DNA from: Holophagales bacterium
Lineage (GTDB): Bacteria; Acidobacteriota; Thermoanaerobaculia; Multivoradales; Multivoraceae
Direction of reading: 5' to 3'
DNA length: 64,000 nucleotides
Assembly: GCA_009836625.1 (NCBI GenBank)
Contig: VXVC01000007.1
Coordinates: 583,590-647,589, forward strand
The number at the start of each line of letters is the position of its first letter. Position 1 is the first letter of the stretch. This document shows, one piece after another, positions 25,159-33,389 of the stretch. Position numbers and translations under genes: made by a program. A model generated the notes under the pieces. That model worked only from the letters and a program-made list of their open reading frames with translations, searched no databases and was not told where the DNA came from.

Positions 25159-27705
25159 GTGACGGCCTCTCTGCTCGCGCTTGCGCTGGCAATCGCCCTT
25201 GCGGTTCCAGCGCAGGCGCAGCAGGCTCCGGCCCCCGAGGTCCGCGCTGAAGTCTGGCCTGAGCTGACTCCGCCGCTTCCGTCCGACCCGGAGCTCGAAG
25301 CGCGGGTCGACGCTCTCCTCGAGCGGATGACCCTTCGCGAGAAGGTCGGGCAGGTCATCCAGGCGGAGATCCGCTCGGTCACACCACGGGACGTGCGGCG
25401 GTACGACCTGGGCTCGGTGCTGAACGGCGGCGGCTCGTTTCCCGACGAGAACAAGCACGCCTCGCCGGAGAGCTGGCTCGCGCTGGCCGACGCCTTCCAC
25501 GAAGCCTCCACCGACACCTCCGACGGCGGCGTCGGCATTCCGGTGATCTGGGGCGTGGACGCGGTGCACGGCCACAACAACGTGATCGGCGCCACGATCT
25601 TCCCCCACAACATCGGACTCGGCGCGGCGCGGAATCCGGATCTGATCCGCCGCATCGGTGAGGTCACGGCCCGGGAGGTGCTCGCCACCGGTCTGGACTG
25701 GAACTTCGGTCCGACCGTCGCCGTGGCCCGGGACGATCGCTGGGGCCGCACCTACGAGAGCTACTCGGAAGATCCCGAGATCGTCGTCGAGTACGCGCGC
25801 GCCCTTGTCGAGGGACTCCAGGGCGCGGTAGGCAGTCCGGACTTCCTGGGCGAGGAGCGGGTGATCGCCACGGCGAAGCACTTCCTGGGCGACGGCGGCA
25901 CCTTCGAGGGTCACGATCAGGGAGACACGCGGGCGAGCGAAGAAGAGCTCCGCGACATCCACGGCGCTCCCTACGTCGCCGCGCTCGATGCCGGCGCCCA
26001 GGCGGTGATGGCCTCGTTCAGCAGTTGGCACGGCCGCAAGCTGCACGGCCACGCCGGGCTCCTGACGGAGGTGCTCAAGGGCCGGATGGCGTTCGACGGG
26101 CTCGTCGTCGGCGACTGGAACGGCCACGGCCAGTTGCCGAACTGCACGAACGAGAGCTGCGCCGACACGCTTCGAGCCGGCCTCGATCTGTTCATGGTCC
26201 CCGAAGACTGGAGGGCGCTCCACCGGAACACGCTCCGGCAGGTGCGCTCCGGCGCGATTCCCGAGGAAAGGCTCGACGACGCGGTGCGGCGCATCCTGAG
26301 GGTCAAGGCCCGCGCCGGCCTGCTCGACAGCGGCCGGCCGTCGGAACGGGCGCTCGGCGGCCGCTTCGAGCTGCTGGGCGCGCCCGAGCATCGCGAGGTG
26401 GCCCGGCAGGCGGTCCGCGAGTCTCTCGTCCTGCTGAAGAACGACGACGGCCTTCTGCCCCTGCCTCCGACGTCGCTGGTGCTGGTCGCGGGTCCCGCGG
26501 CCGACGACATCGGCCGGCAGAGCGGCGGCTGGACACTGACCTGGCAGGGAACGGAGAACACGAACGACGACTTCCCGGGCGCCACCTCCATCTGGACCGG
26601 CATCGAGCGGACCGTCGAGACGGCCGGCGGCCGGGCCGTTCTCTGCCAGGGATGCGCGTACAGCGGCGAGCTGCCCGACGCCGCCATCTACGTGACCGGC
26701 GAGACGCCCTACGCCGAAGGCCAGGGCGACGTGACCAACCTCGAGTTCAGCCCCGGGGACAAGTCCGACGTCGAACTGATGGGAAGGCTTCGGGCCGCGG
26801 GCATTCCGGTCGTCACGATCTTCCTGTCCGGGCGCCCGCTGTGGACGAATCCGGAGATCAACGCCTCCGACGCCTTCGTGGCCGCCTGGCTGCCGGGCTC
26901 CGAGGGTGGCGGCGTGGCCGACGTCCTCTTCAGCGCGGCCGACGGCGGAGTCGCCCACGACTTCCGGGGCAAGCTCTCCTTCTCCTGGCCGCGGTCCCTG
27001 GAGCAGACGGTCCTCAACGTCGGCGACCCGGACTACGACCCGCTCTTCCCCTACGGCTACGGCCTGACCTACGCGGACGACGGCGATCTCCCCGAACTGG
27101 ACGAGACGCGGCCGGGCGGAACGATGCCTGTCCGCACGACCGGCGCCGGCGCGTCGGACGAGCGCGTCCTGTTCGAAGGACGGACGGCGGAAGGGTGGCA
27201 GTTCTACGTGGGCGACGAGGCGGACTGGCGGGTTACCGCCCCCGACGGCCGCGGCCAGACCCGCCGCCGCGTTTCCGGCGTCGTGCTCTCGGCCGTCGAC
27301 CGCAACGTCCAGGAAGATGCGAGGAAGGCGCAGTGGAGAGGCCGCAACGAGGCCCAGATCTACCTCCAGTCGAGTCCCATCGACCTGCGCGCCGAAACGG
27401 CGAGCGGCATGACTCTCGAGATCGACTTCCTGGTGGAGCAAGCGCCCGCCGGGCGAGTCCAGATGCGGATGGACTGCGGCTACCCGTGTACCGGCGGTCT
27501 CCTCGTCTCGCCCATCTTCTCGGGTGTGCCCGAAGGAGCATGGGACACTCTGCAGATTCCCCTCCGCTGCTTCGAGAACTCCGGCGCCGAGATGGACCGC
27601 ATCGACACACCCTTCCTGATCACGACGGACGGGCCGTTCACGCTTCGTTTCTCACGCATCGCGATCGCACCCGCCGATCCCACCGCGCTGACGGCCGGTT
27701 GCTGA
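25159..27705 (+). CDS. Exported glycoside hydrolase family 3 (beta-glucosidase-like)
   Basis: 848 residues from GTG 25159, which opens the signal peptide. The GH3 N-terminal barrel shows IPVIWGVDAVHGHNN, WNFGPTVAVARDDRWGRTYES and ATAKHFLGDGGTFEGHDQG; the nucleophile is Asp319 in FDGLVVGDWNGHG. The C-terminal alpha/beta sandwich follows (LVLLKNDDGLLPLP, LVAGPAADDIGRQSGGWTL), where the acid/base Glu is expected. The last about 170 residues are an extra beta-rich module seen in marine ExoP-like GH3 enzymes. It releases terminal beta-linked sugars in the periplasm from the glycan taken up by the TonB receptor. Confidence 0.94.
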   Translation: MTASLLALALAIALAVPAQAQQAPAPEVRAEVWPELTPPLPSDPELEARVDALLERMTLREKVGQVIQAEIRSVTPRDVRRYDLGSVLNGGGSFPDENKHASPESWLALADAFHEASTDTSDGGVGIPVIWGVDAVHGHNNVIGATIFPHNIGLGAARNPDLIRRIGEVTAREVLATGLDWNFGPTVAVARDDRWGRTYESYSEDPEIVVEYARALVEGLQGAVGSPDFLGEERVIATAKHFLGDGGTFEGHDQGDTRASEEELRDIHGAPYVAALDAGAQAVMASFSSWHGRKLHGHAGLLTEVLKGRMAFDGLVVGDWNGHGQLPNCTNESCADTLRAGLDLFMVPEDWRALHRNTLRQVRSGAIPEERLDDAVRRILRVKARAGLLDSGRPSERALGGRFELLGAPEHREVARQAVRESLVLLKNDDGLLPLPPTSLVLVAGPAADDIGRQSGGWTLTWQGTENTNDDFPGATSIWTGIERTVETAGGRAVLCQGCAYSGELPDAAIYVTGETPYAEGQGDVTNLEFSPGDKSDVELMGRLRAAGIPVVTIFLSGRPLWTNPEINASDAFVAAWLPGSEGGGVADVLFSAADGGVAHDFRGKLSFSWPRSLEQTVLNVGDPDYDPLFPYGYGLTYADDGDLPELDETRPGGTMPVRTTGAGASDERVLFEGRTAEGWQFYVGDEADWRVTAPDGRGQTRRRVSGVVLSAVDRNVQEDARKAQWRGRNEAQIYLQSSPIDLRAETASGMTLEIDFLVEQAPAGRVQMRMDCGYPCTGGLLVSPIFSGVPEGAWDTLQIPLRCFENSGAEMDRIDTPFLITTDGPFTLRFSRIAIAPADPTALTAGC

Positions 27706-27721
27706 GGGAGGAGAACCCGCC

Positions 27722-29353
27722 ATGCTGACGGCGAAGATCACCACCCTCGACTGGACCGTCGTCGCCCTCTACTTCGCCGGCGTCTTCGCCATCGCGCTCT
27801 GGGCCATCAGGCGCGTCCAGCACGGCGAACGCACCTCGTCGAGCTACTTCCTCGCCGGACGCAACGTCGGCTGGTTCGTCGTCGGCGCCTCCCTCTTCGC
27901 CTCGAACATCGGCTCCGAGCACCTGGTCGGCCTGGCCGGCACCGGCGCCGAGAGCGGCCTCGTTCTCGGCCAGTTCGAGCTGCAGGCCTCGCTCATCCTC
28001 CTCATTCTCGGCTGGCTGTTCGTGCCGTTCTACGTCAAGAGCGGCATCTTCACGATGCCCGAGTTCCTCGAGCGGCGCTACTCGCCCGCGGCGCGCTGGT
28101 ACCTCTCAGTGATTTCCGTCATCGGCTACGTCCTGACCAAGATCTCGGTGACGATCTACGCGGGCGGCGTCGTCTTCGAGACCCTGATGGGCATCAACTT
28201 CTGGACCGGCGCCCTGGTGGTCGTCGTCATTACCGGGGTCTACACCGTGCTCGGTGGTCTCCGCGCCGTCGTCTACACCGACCTGCTGCAGGCCATCGTC
28301 CTGATCGTCGGCGCCTCCACGGTGACCATCCTCGGACTCGCCGAACTCGGCGGCTGGCGGGTCATGGTCGAGACGGCAGGCGACGGCTTCTTCGACATGT
28401 GGAAGCCGATGTCGGACCCGGACTTCCCGTGGACCGGCATCGCCTTCGGCGCGCCGATCATCGCCGTCTGGTACTGGTGCACGGACCAGTTCATCGTCCA
28501 GCGCGCGCTCTCCGCCCGCGGCATCGACGACGCCCGGCGCGGCACGATCCTCGCCGGTTTCCTCAAGCAGTTGCCGCTGTTCCTCTTCGTGGTGCCCGGC
28601 GTGATCGCCTACTGCCTGTCGCAGTCCGGGAAGCTCGAGCTCGCCTCCTCCGACCAGGCGCTGCCGGCGCTGGTCGTCGCACTGCTGCCGGCCGGCTTCC
28701 GGGGACTGGTGGTCGCGGGCCTGCTGGCGGCCTTGATGAGCAGCCTCTCCTCCGTTTTCAACTCGTGCTCGACGCTGATCACGATCGACATCTACAAGAA
28801 GCTCCATCCCGGCGTCTCGGAGCGGCGCCTGGTCCTCGTCGGGCAGACGGCCACCGTCGGGCTCGTGGGCCTCGGCCTGCTTTGGATCCCGTTGATGCAG
28901 AACATCTCGGGCACGCTCTACCAGTACCTCCAGAGCGTCCAGGGCTACATCTCGCCGCCGATCACTGCGGTCTTCCTGCTCGGACTGTTCTGGAAGCGGC
29001 TCAACGCCCAGGGCGCGATCGCGTCACTCGCCGTCGGCTTCGTTCTGGGAATGGGCCGCCTCGTGGCGGAGCTCAACAAGGACAGCCTCAGCGGCTTCCT
29101 CTACACCTTCGCCGACATCAACTTCATGCACGTCGCGATCTTCCTGTTCCTGATCTGCGCGGCCGTGCTGGTGGCGGTCAGCCTCTGGTTCCCGCCGCCC
29201 TCCGAGCAGCGCGTCGCCGGCCTGACCTGGAGCCGGGCAGGCAACGCCGAGCTTCTTGCCGAGTCCGACCCCGCGAAGCGCCGGCTGGACCGGACGCTGT
29301 CCGTAGTGCTGGTCCTGATCGTCGCCGCGGTGATGGTCTACTTCTCGGCGTAG
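27722..29353 (+). CDS. SLC5-type sodium/solute symporter
   Basis: 543 residues, about 13-14 membrane helices. Family blocks: YFLAGRNVGWFVVGASLFASNIGSEH, GIFTMPEFLERRYSP, TVLGGLRAVVYTDLLQ and LMSSLSSVFNSCSTLITIDIYKK, the last containing the sodium-binding Ser region. GGGAGGAG lies before ATG 27722. It would bring the sugar freed by the GH3 enzyme into the cytoplasm using the sodium gradient; the locus is outer-membrane receptor, periplasmic hydrolase, inner-membrane symporter. It ends 16 bases inside the convergent DJ-1 end. Confidence 0.94.
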   Translation: MLTAKITTLDWTVVALYFAGVFAIALWAIRRVQHGERTSSSYFLAGRNVGWFVVGASLFASNIGSEHLVGLAGTGAESGLVLGQFELQASLILLILGWLFVPFYVKSGIFTMPEFLERRYSPAARWYLSVISVIGYVLTKISVTIYAGGVVFETLMGINFWTGALVVVVITGVYTVLGGLRAVVYTDLLQAIVLIVGASTVTILGLAELGGWRVMVETAGDGFFDMWKPMSDPDFPWTGIAFGAPIIAVWYWCTDQFIVQRALSARGIDDARRGTILAGFLKQLPLFLFVVPGVIAYCLSQSGKLELASSDQALPALVVALLPAGFRGLVVAGLLAALMSSLSSVFNSCSTLITIDIYKKLHPGVSERRLVLVGQTATVGLVGLGLLWIPLMQNISGTLYQYLQSVQGYISPPITAVFLLGLFWKRLNAQGAIASLAVGFVLGMGRLVAELNKDSLSGFLYTFADINFMHVAIFLFLICAAVLVAVSLWFPPPSEQRVAGLTWSRAGNAELLAESDPAKRRLDRTLSVVLVLIVAAVMVYFSA

Positions 29354-31935
29354 GCCGGCCGCGACCCCAGCAGAACCTCCATCATGCGATGCGCCGTTTC
29401 GGCGCCGCTGTTCTGGTTCTGACCGGTCACCAGGCGTCCGTCGACGACGACGCGGCTCGCGAGCATGTCGCGAAACCTGGTCTCGCTCTCGAACAGCGCT
29501 CCGGCGGCGCGCAGGTCACGCTCCGGGTGCATCGGCGTGAAGGTGATGCCGAGCTCCTCGATCTGCTTGTCCGAAACGGCCGAGACGCGGCGGCCCCGCA
29601 CCAGAGGGTCTCCGGCCGGAGTCACGGCCTGAAGCAGTCCCAACGGTCCGTGGCACACGCCGCCGACCACCGATTCGCGGGCGTACGCCTCGCTGACCTT
29701 CCTGCCCAGTTCTTCCGACTGGCCGAGGTCGTACGCGGCGCCCCAGCCGCCGGCGAGAAACACGATGTCGTAGGCGCTTCCGTCCACGTCGGCGATCGCC
29801 AACGAGTTCTCGACCCTGGATCGAAACTCCGCATCTCGGAGATAGCGCTTGTCCTCCGGCGTGGCGACCGGCCATCGCACAGATTGGCGCTCGACCGGGA
29901 TGGCGCCGCCCTGGATGCTCGCCACGTCGACCGTCATTCCGGCGTCCGTGAAGGCGTAGTAGGGCACCGTCATCTCCGACGCCCAGACGCCGGTCGTCTT
30001 GCCTGAATCGCCCAGCGTGTCGTGGCTGGTGGTCACAATGAGGGCGCGGTGGCCGGCGAGATCGATCGCGGGTATCTCGTAGTGGGCGTGAAGGCCCAGG
30101 CCGACGAGCACCCTCGGCAATCCCAGCCAGACGGCGGCCGCCAGCACGACGACGGCCAGTCCTGCTCCGGTCCATACCCTGGTCTTCATGAAGGTCTCCT
30201 TTCCACGGTCGTAGAAGTAGTTGATCGCCAGCTGACGAGTCGGCGAGTAGAAGGCAGGCACCTCGAGCACTCCCACGCGCTCGGCGTAGGCCTCGTAGTC
30301 CGCCAGCATCTCGGAGAACCGCTCGGGCTGTGCGGCGGCCAGATCGTGGGTCTCGCCCGGGTCCTCCGCCAGATCGAAGAGGCGCCAGCGGCCGTCGCCC
30401 ACGGGAGCGCCGACCCGGACGAGCTTGTGGTCGCCCTTGAAGACGCCCCGGTGACCCGCCGTCTCGAATCCGACCGCCTCATGCGGCGGATGGACCAGGG
30501 CCGAAGGATCGCGCAGCGCCGGGGCCAGACTGCGGCCGTCGATGGGATGCTTGCCGGACGGAGTGGCGTCGCCCGCGCCGGTGAGCTCGAGAATCGTGGG
30601 AACCAGGTCCGTCACGAAGGTGAAGGCCGGAGCGATCCCTCGCGCCTCCACCCCCGGCCCGGCGATGATCAGGGGAACGCGAATTCCCCCCTCGCCGCCG
30701 TGGAACTTGTAGTACGCGAGCGGGGCGGCCGCCGCCCGCGCGAAGTGCGGGCCGATGATGCCGTAGCTCCCCTTCTCGCCGAGCGTCTCGAGGTCGCGGC
30801 GGTAGCCGACGCGCTTCGCCCACCGGCCGAACTGACCGCTCTGGCCCGGGTCGCCCGCCTCCGGGCCGTTGTCGGACAGCACGACGAAGACCGTGTTCTC
30901 CAGGAGTCCCTCGTTCCCCAGGTACTCGACCAGCCGCCCGAAGTGGTGGTCCATCGCTTCGAGCATCGCCGCGTTGACCGCCATGTTCTTGGCGGCGAAC
31001 GCCTTCTCGCCGGGCGAGAGAGCCTCCCAGTCCGCCTGCTCGGGCGTGGTCGACGGCACGGCGCCGGGCGGAAAGACGCCCGCTTCGACGGCGCGGCGAT
31101 GGCGCTCTCTCCGCAGTGCGTCCCATCCTTCGTCGTACACGCCCTCGTAGCCTTCGATGAACTCGCGCGGCGCCTGAACCGGCAGGTGGACCGCCTGAAA
31201 GGCCAGGTAGGCGAAGAAGGGCCGTCGCTCCCCATCCGTGACCCGATCCGTGTCGATGAACTCGACGAGCTTGTCCACGAGGTGCTCCGACGAGTAGAAG
31301 TCGGCCGGCAGGTCGGTCGGCTCGCCGTCGGCAAACCAGGGGGGCTCCCCGTAGATGGGCAGGTAGGGCTTCTTCTCGAAGTTGTCGGCGCCGGTGGCGT
31401 CGAGCGCGAACGTGCGATCGAACCCGCGCGCGCTGGGCAGCGAGGTCGGACCGTGGCCGAGGTTCCACTTGCCGCTCAGGTAGGTGCGGTAACCGGCGGC
31501 GCGCAGGCGGCTGGCGATCGTGACCACGTCCGTGCTCAACTCGCCTCGGTAGCCGGGTCGGCCGCGATGACGAAGCGGCGTGGCCACATGCAGGCTGGCC
31601 ACGTCGGTCAGGTGCGAGTCGACCCCCGTGAGCAGCATGGCCCGCGACGGCGAACACATCGGCGAGGCGTGGAAGCTCGTGAAGAGGACGCCGCGCGAGG
31701 CGATCGCGTCGATGTGGGGGGTGCGAATCTCGCTGCCGTACGCGCCCAGGTCCGTGAAGCCGACGTCGTCCGCGACCACGACGACGACGTTCGGCCGGGG
31801 CGTGGCCGGGGCCTCGGATTCCGCTGCCGTCGACGCCGACGCCTGAACGGTCGCGGCCGCCAGGAGCGTCGCCGCCAGGACTCGCCGGCCTACCCGGTGC
31901 CTCTTTCGTCGGCTGAAGATGAACCCGGGTCTCAT
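29338..31935 (-). CDS. Sulfatase read in frame into a membrane-anchored DJ-1/PfpI protein
   Basis: 865 residues without a stop. Residues about 1-575 are a type I sulfatase: signal peptide, VVVADDVGFTDLGAYG, formylglycine Cys94 in MCSPSRAMLLTG, LSGKWNLG and VLSDNGPEAG. Residues 583-865 are a DJ-1/PfpI (class I amidotransferase-like) domain preceded by a membrane helix (GAGLAVVVLAAAVWLGL); its nucleophile elbow is VGGVCHGP (Cys761). The DJ-1 part has its own start ATG 30189 with a strong Shine-Dalgarno sequence, so both a fusion and a free 283-residue DJ-1 protein may be made. A lost stop codon between two once-separate genes is the simple explanation. Start ATG 31935; divergent from TetR. Confidence 0.88.
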   Translation of the reverse strand: MRPGFIFSRRKRHRVGRRVLAATLLAAATVQASASTAAESEAPATPRPNVVVVVADDVGFTDLGAYGSEIRTPHIDAIASRGVLFTSFHASPMCSPSRAMLLTGVDSHLTDVASLHVATPLRHRGRPGYRGELSTDVVTIASRLRAAGYRTYLSGKWNLGHGPTSLPSARGFDRTFALDATGADNFEKKPYLPIYGEPPWFADGEPTDLPADFYSSEHLVDKLVEFIDTDRVTDGERRPFFAYLAFQAVHLPVQAPREFIEGYEGVYDEGWDALRRERHRRAVEAGVFPPGAVPSTTPEQADWEALSPGEKAFAAKNMAVNAAMLEAMDHHFGRLVEYLGNEGLLENTVFVVLSDNGPEAGDPGQSGQFGRWAKRVGYRRDLETLGEKGSYGIIGPHFARAAAAPLAYYKFHGGEGGIRVPLIIAGPGVEARGIAPAFTFVTDLVPTILELTGAGDATPSGKHPIDGRSLAPALRDPSALVHPPHEAVGFETAGHRGVFKGDHKLVRVGAPVGDGRWRLFDLAEDPGETHDLAAAQPERFSEMLADYEAYAERVGVLEVPAFYSPTRQLAINYFYDRGKETFMKTRVWTGAGLAVVVLAAAVWLGLPRVLVGLGLHAHYEIPAIDLAGHRALIVTTSHDTLGDSGKTTGVWASEMTVPYYAFTDAGMTVDVASIQGGAIPVERQSVRWPVATPEDKRYLRDAEFRSRVENSLAIADVDGSAYDIVFLAGGWGAAYDLGQSEELGRKVSEAYARESVVGGVCHGPLGLLQAVTPAGDPLVRGRRVSAVSDKQIEELGITFTPMHPERDLRAAGALFESETRFRDMLASRVVVDGRLVTGQNQNSGAETAHRMMEVLLGSRPAYAEK
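30195..30204 (-). promoter_or_regulatory. Internal Shine-Dalgarno sequence before the DJ-1 part
   Basis: GGAAAGGAGA on the minus strand, with AGGAG six bases from ATG 30189. It lies inside the sulfatase/DJ-1 frame and suggests independent initiation of the DJ-1 protein. Confidence 0.6.
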
Positions 31936-31952
31936 CGCTCTGAACCTCGTCT

Positions 31953-31971
31953 GCTAATGTCTATCATTAGT
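31953..31971. promoter_or_regulatory. Palindromic operator for the TetR regulator
   Basis: GCTAATG-TCTAT-CATTAGT: a 6-bp perfect inverted repeat (CTAATG/CATTAG) with a 5-base spacer, in the 40-base gap between the divergent sulfatase and tetR genes and four bases before the tetR ATG. A further CATTAGC lies at 31984-31990 inside tetR. Typical layout for an autoregulating TetR repressor. Confidence 0.65.
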
Positions 31972-31975
31972 CCTG

Positions 31976-32620
31976 ATGGAAGTCATTAGCACGCGAGAGA
32001 AGCTCCTTCGCGCCGCCGAGAAGCTGTTCGCCGAGCAGGGCGTCGGCCCGACCTCCACCCGCGCCATCCTGCGCGAAGCGGGCCAACGCAACGAATCGGC
32101 CCTCCAGTACCACTTCGGCGGCCGCGAGGGGCTCATCGACGCCATGTACGTCAAGCGCGGCGCGCAGATCGGGGAAGAGCGGGAGCGCATGCTGCACGAG
32201 CTGGATGAAGCCGGCGGGGTTCAGGACGTGCGCCGGCTGTGCGAGGTGGCGGTCATGCCTCCCGTGCGGATCGCCCGACGCGATGCGGAGTTCGCGCTCT
32301 TCCTGAAGGCGGTCGGGCAGCTCGTCTTCCTGCCCGGCGAGGAGCTCCGCGAGGGCGCGATCCGGTACACGGGCGCGGGGGTGGGTGAGGTGGCGAAGCG
32401 CATCCGCGCGCAGCTTCGGATCCCCAGGGCGCTGGCGGACCGGCGGTTCGACCTGATGCACCGGATGGCGGCGCTGGCGCTCGCTCAGCGCGCGCTTTCC
32501 GGCGGCAGCTTCGACGGGCCCGATGCCGAACTGTTCTTCGAGACGCTGCTGGACGCGATGGCGGCCGTTCTCGAGGGACCGGTTTCCCCCGCGACGGAAC
32601 GCGAACTCTCTATGCCTTGA
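31976..32620 (+). CDS. TetR-family transcriptional regulator
   Basis: 214 residues. The N-terminal helix-turn-helix (TREKLLRAAEKLFAEQGV, STRAILREAG, ESALQYHFGGREGLIDAM) is canonical; the C-terminal helical ligand domain is not similar to anything I can name. The palindrome at 31953-31971 abuts the start, so the protein probably represses itself and the divergent sulfatase/DJ-1 gene. ATG 31976 is close to any possible transcription start, leaving little room for a leader. Confidence 0.9.
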   Translation: MEVISTREKLLRAAEKLFAEQGVGPTSTRAILREAGQRNESALQYHFGGREGLIDAMYVKRGAQIGEERERMLHELDEAGGVQDVRRLCEVAVMPPVRIARRDAEFALFLKAVGQLVFLPGEELREGAIRYTGAGVGEVAKRIRAQLRIPRALADRRFDLMHRMAALALAQRALSGGSFDGPDAELFFETLLDAMAAVLEGPVSPATERELSMP

Positions 32621-32651
32621 CAGCAAGTCAGGAAGACATCATGATGCCTCC

Positions 32652-32942
32652 ATGCGAACGACGGTCACGCTGGACGCTGACACGGAATCCCTGCTGCGCG
32701 AAGCGATGCGGCAACGGGGCCAGACGTTCAAGCAGGCCCTGAACGACGCGGTCCGGCAGGGTTTGGCTGGAGTCGCCGGCGATCCAGAGCGGCCGGCCTT
32801 CGTGCAACGGACCTTTCCTATGGGCGTCAGGGCCGGCTATGACCTGGAGAAGCTCTCCTCCCTCGAAGCGGAGTTGGACGCGGAGGCGTTCCTCAAGGTG
32901 ACTCGCGGCCTGTTCAGGGAAGGCGCGGTGACCACGGAATGA
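32652..32942 (+). CDS. VapB-like antitoxin
   Basis: 96 residues. MRTTVTLDADTESLLREAMRQ followed by TFKQALNDAVRQGL is the short ribbon-helix-helix-like start of VapB/DUF2191 antitoxins; the second half (RTFPMGVRAGYDLEKLSSLEAELD) matches the toxin-binding tail of that group. ATG 32652 is chosen because the frame upstream overlaps tetR without domain support. Its stop overlaps the toxin start (ATGA). Confidence 0.82.
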   Translation: MRTTVTLDADTESLLREAMRQRGQTFKQALNDAVRQGLAGVAGDPERPAFVQRTFPMGVRAGYDLEKLSSLEAELDAEAFLKVTRGLFREGAVTTE

Positions 32943-33382
32943 TCGTCCCTGACGCGAACCTCCTCCTGTACTCCGTCGACTCAACGAGCCCGTTCAACGC
33001 ACGCGCAACCGCTTGGTGGGCCGGCTGTCTGAGCGGCTCGGTACCGGTCGGCCTCTGTCAGCCCGTTCTCTTCGCCTTCCTGCGGGTCAGCACGAACCGT
33101 CGCGTCTTCCGGGAGCCGCTCTCACTCGACACAGCCGGCGACCTGGTGAACGAGTGGATCGCCCACCCCGTTACAAGGCTGCTGCTCCCTGGCGAGGACC
33201 ACGTGCGCCAGGTCGTGGACCTTCTCGCAGAGGCGGGATCCGCCGGCGGCGACCTCGTCACGGATGCACAGGTCGCCGCGCTCGCCCGCACCCACCGAGG
33301 CGAAGTACACACCGCTGATCACGACTTCCGGCGTTTTCCGGGAGTGACCTGTCACTATCCGCTGACACCCAACGAGACGTAG
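32939..33382 (+). CDS. VapC-like PIN-domain toxin
   Basis: 147 residues. PIN-domain acidic residues are visible: Asp5 in MIVPDANLLLYSVD, the Asp105/Asp109 region (GGDLVTDAQVAALA) and Asp127/Asp129 in HTADHDFRRFPG. PIN toxins of VapBC pairs are magnesium-dependent RNases, often cutting tRNA. The ATG overlaps the antitoxin stop, the standard order and coupling. Second toxin-antitoxin pair in the window. Confidence 0.87.
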   Translation: MIVPDANLLLYSVDSTSPFNARATAWWAGCLSGSVPVGLCQPVLFAFLRVSTNRRVFREPLSLDTAGDLVNEWIAHPVTRLLLPGEDHVRQVVDLLAEAGSAGGDLVTDAQVAALARTHRGEVHTADHDFRRFPGVTCHYPLTPNET

Positions 33383-33389
33383 GACTCCC

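Noticed and set aside
24394..27441. A minus-strand open frame of about a thousand codons across the TonB receptor and GH3 genes
   Set aside because: Typical antisense shadow in high-GC DNA; the composition is Arg/Val/Ala-rich without domains, while the plus strand carries two clear families.
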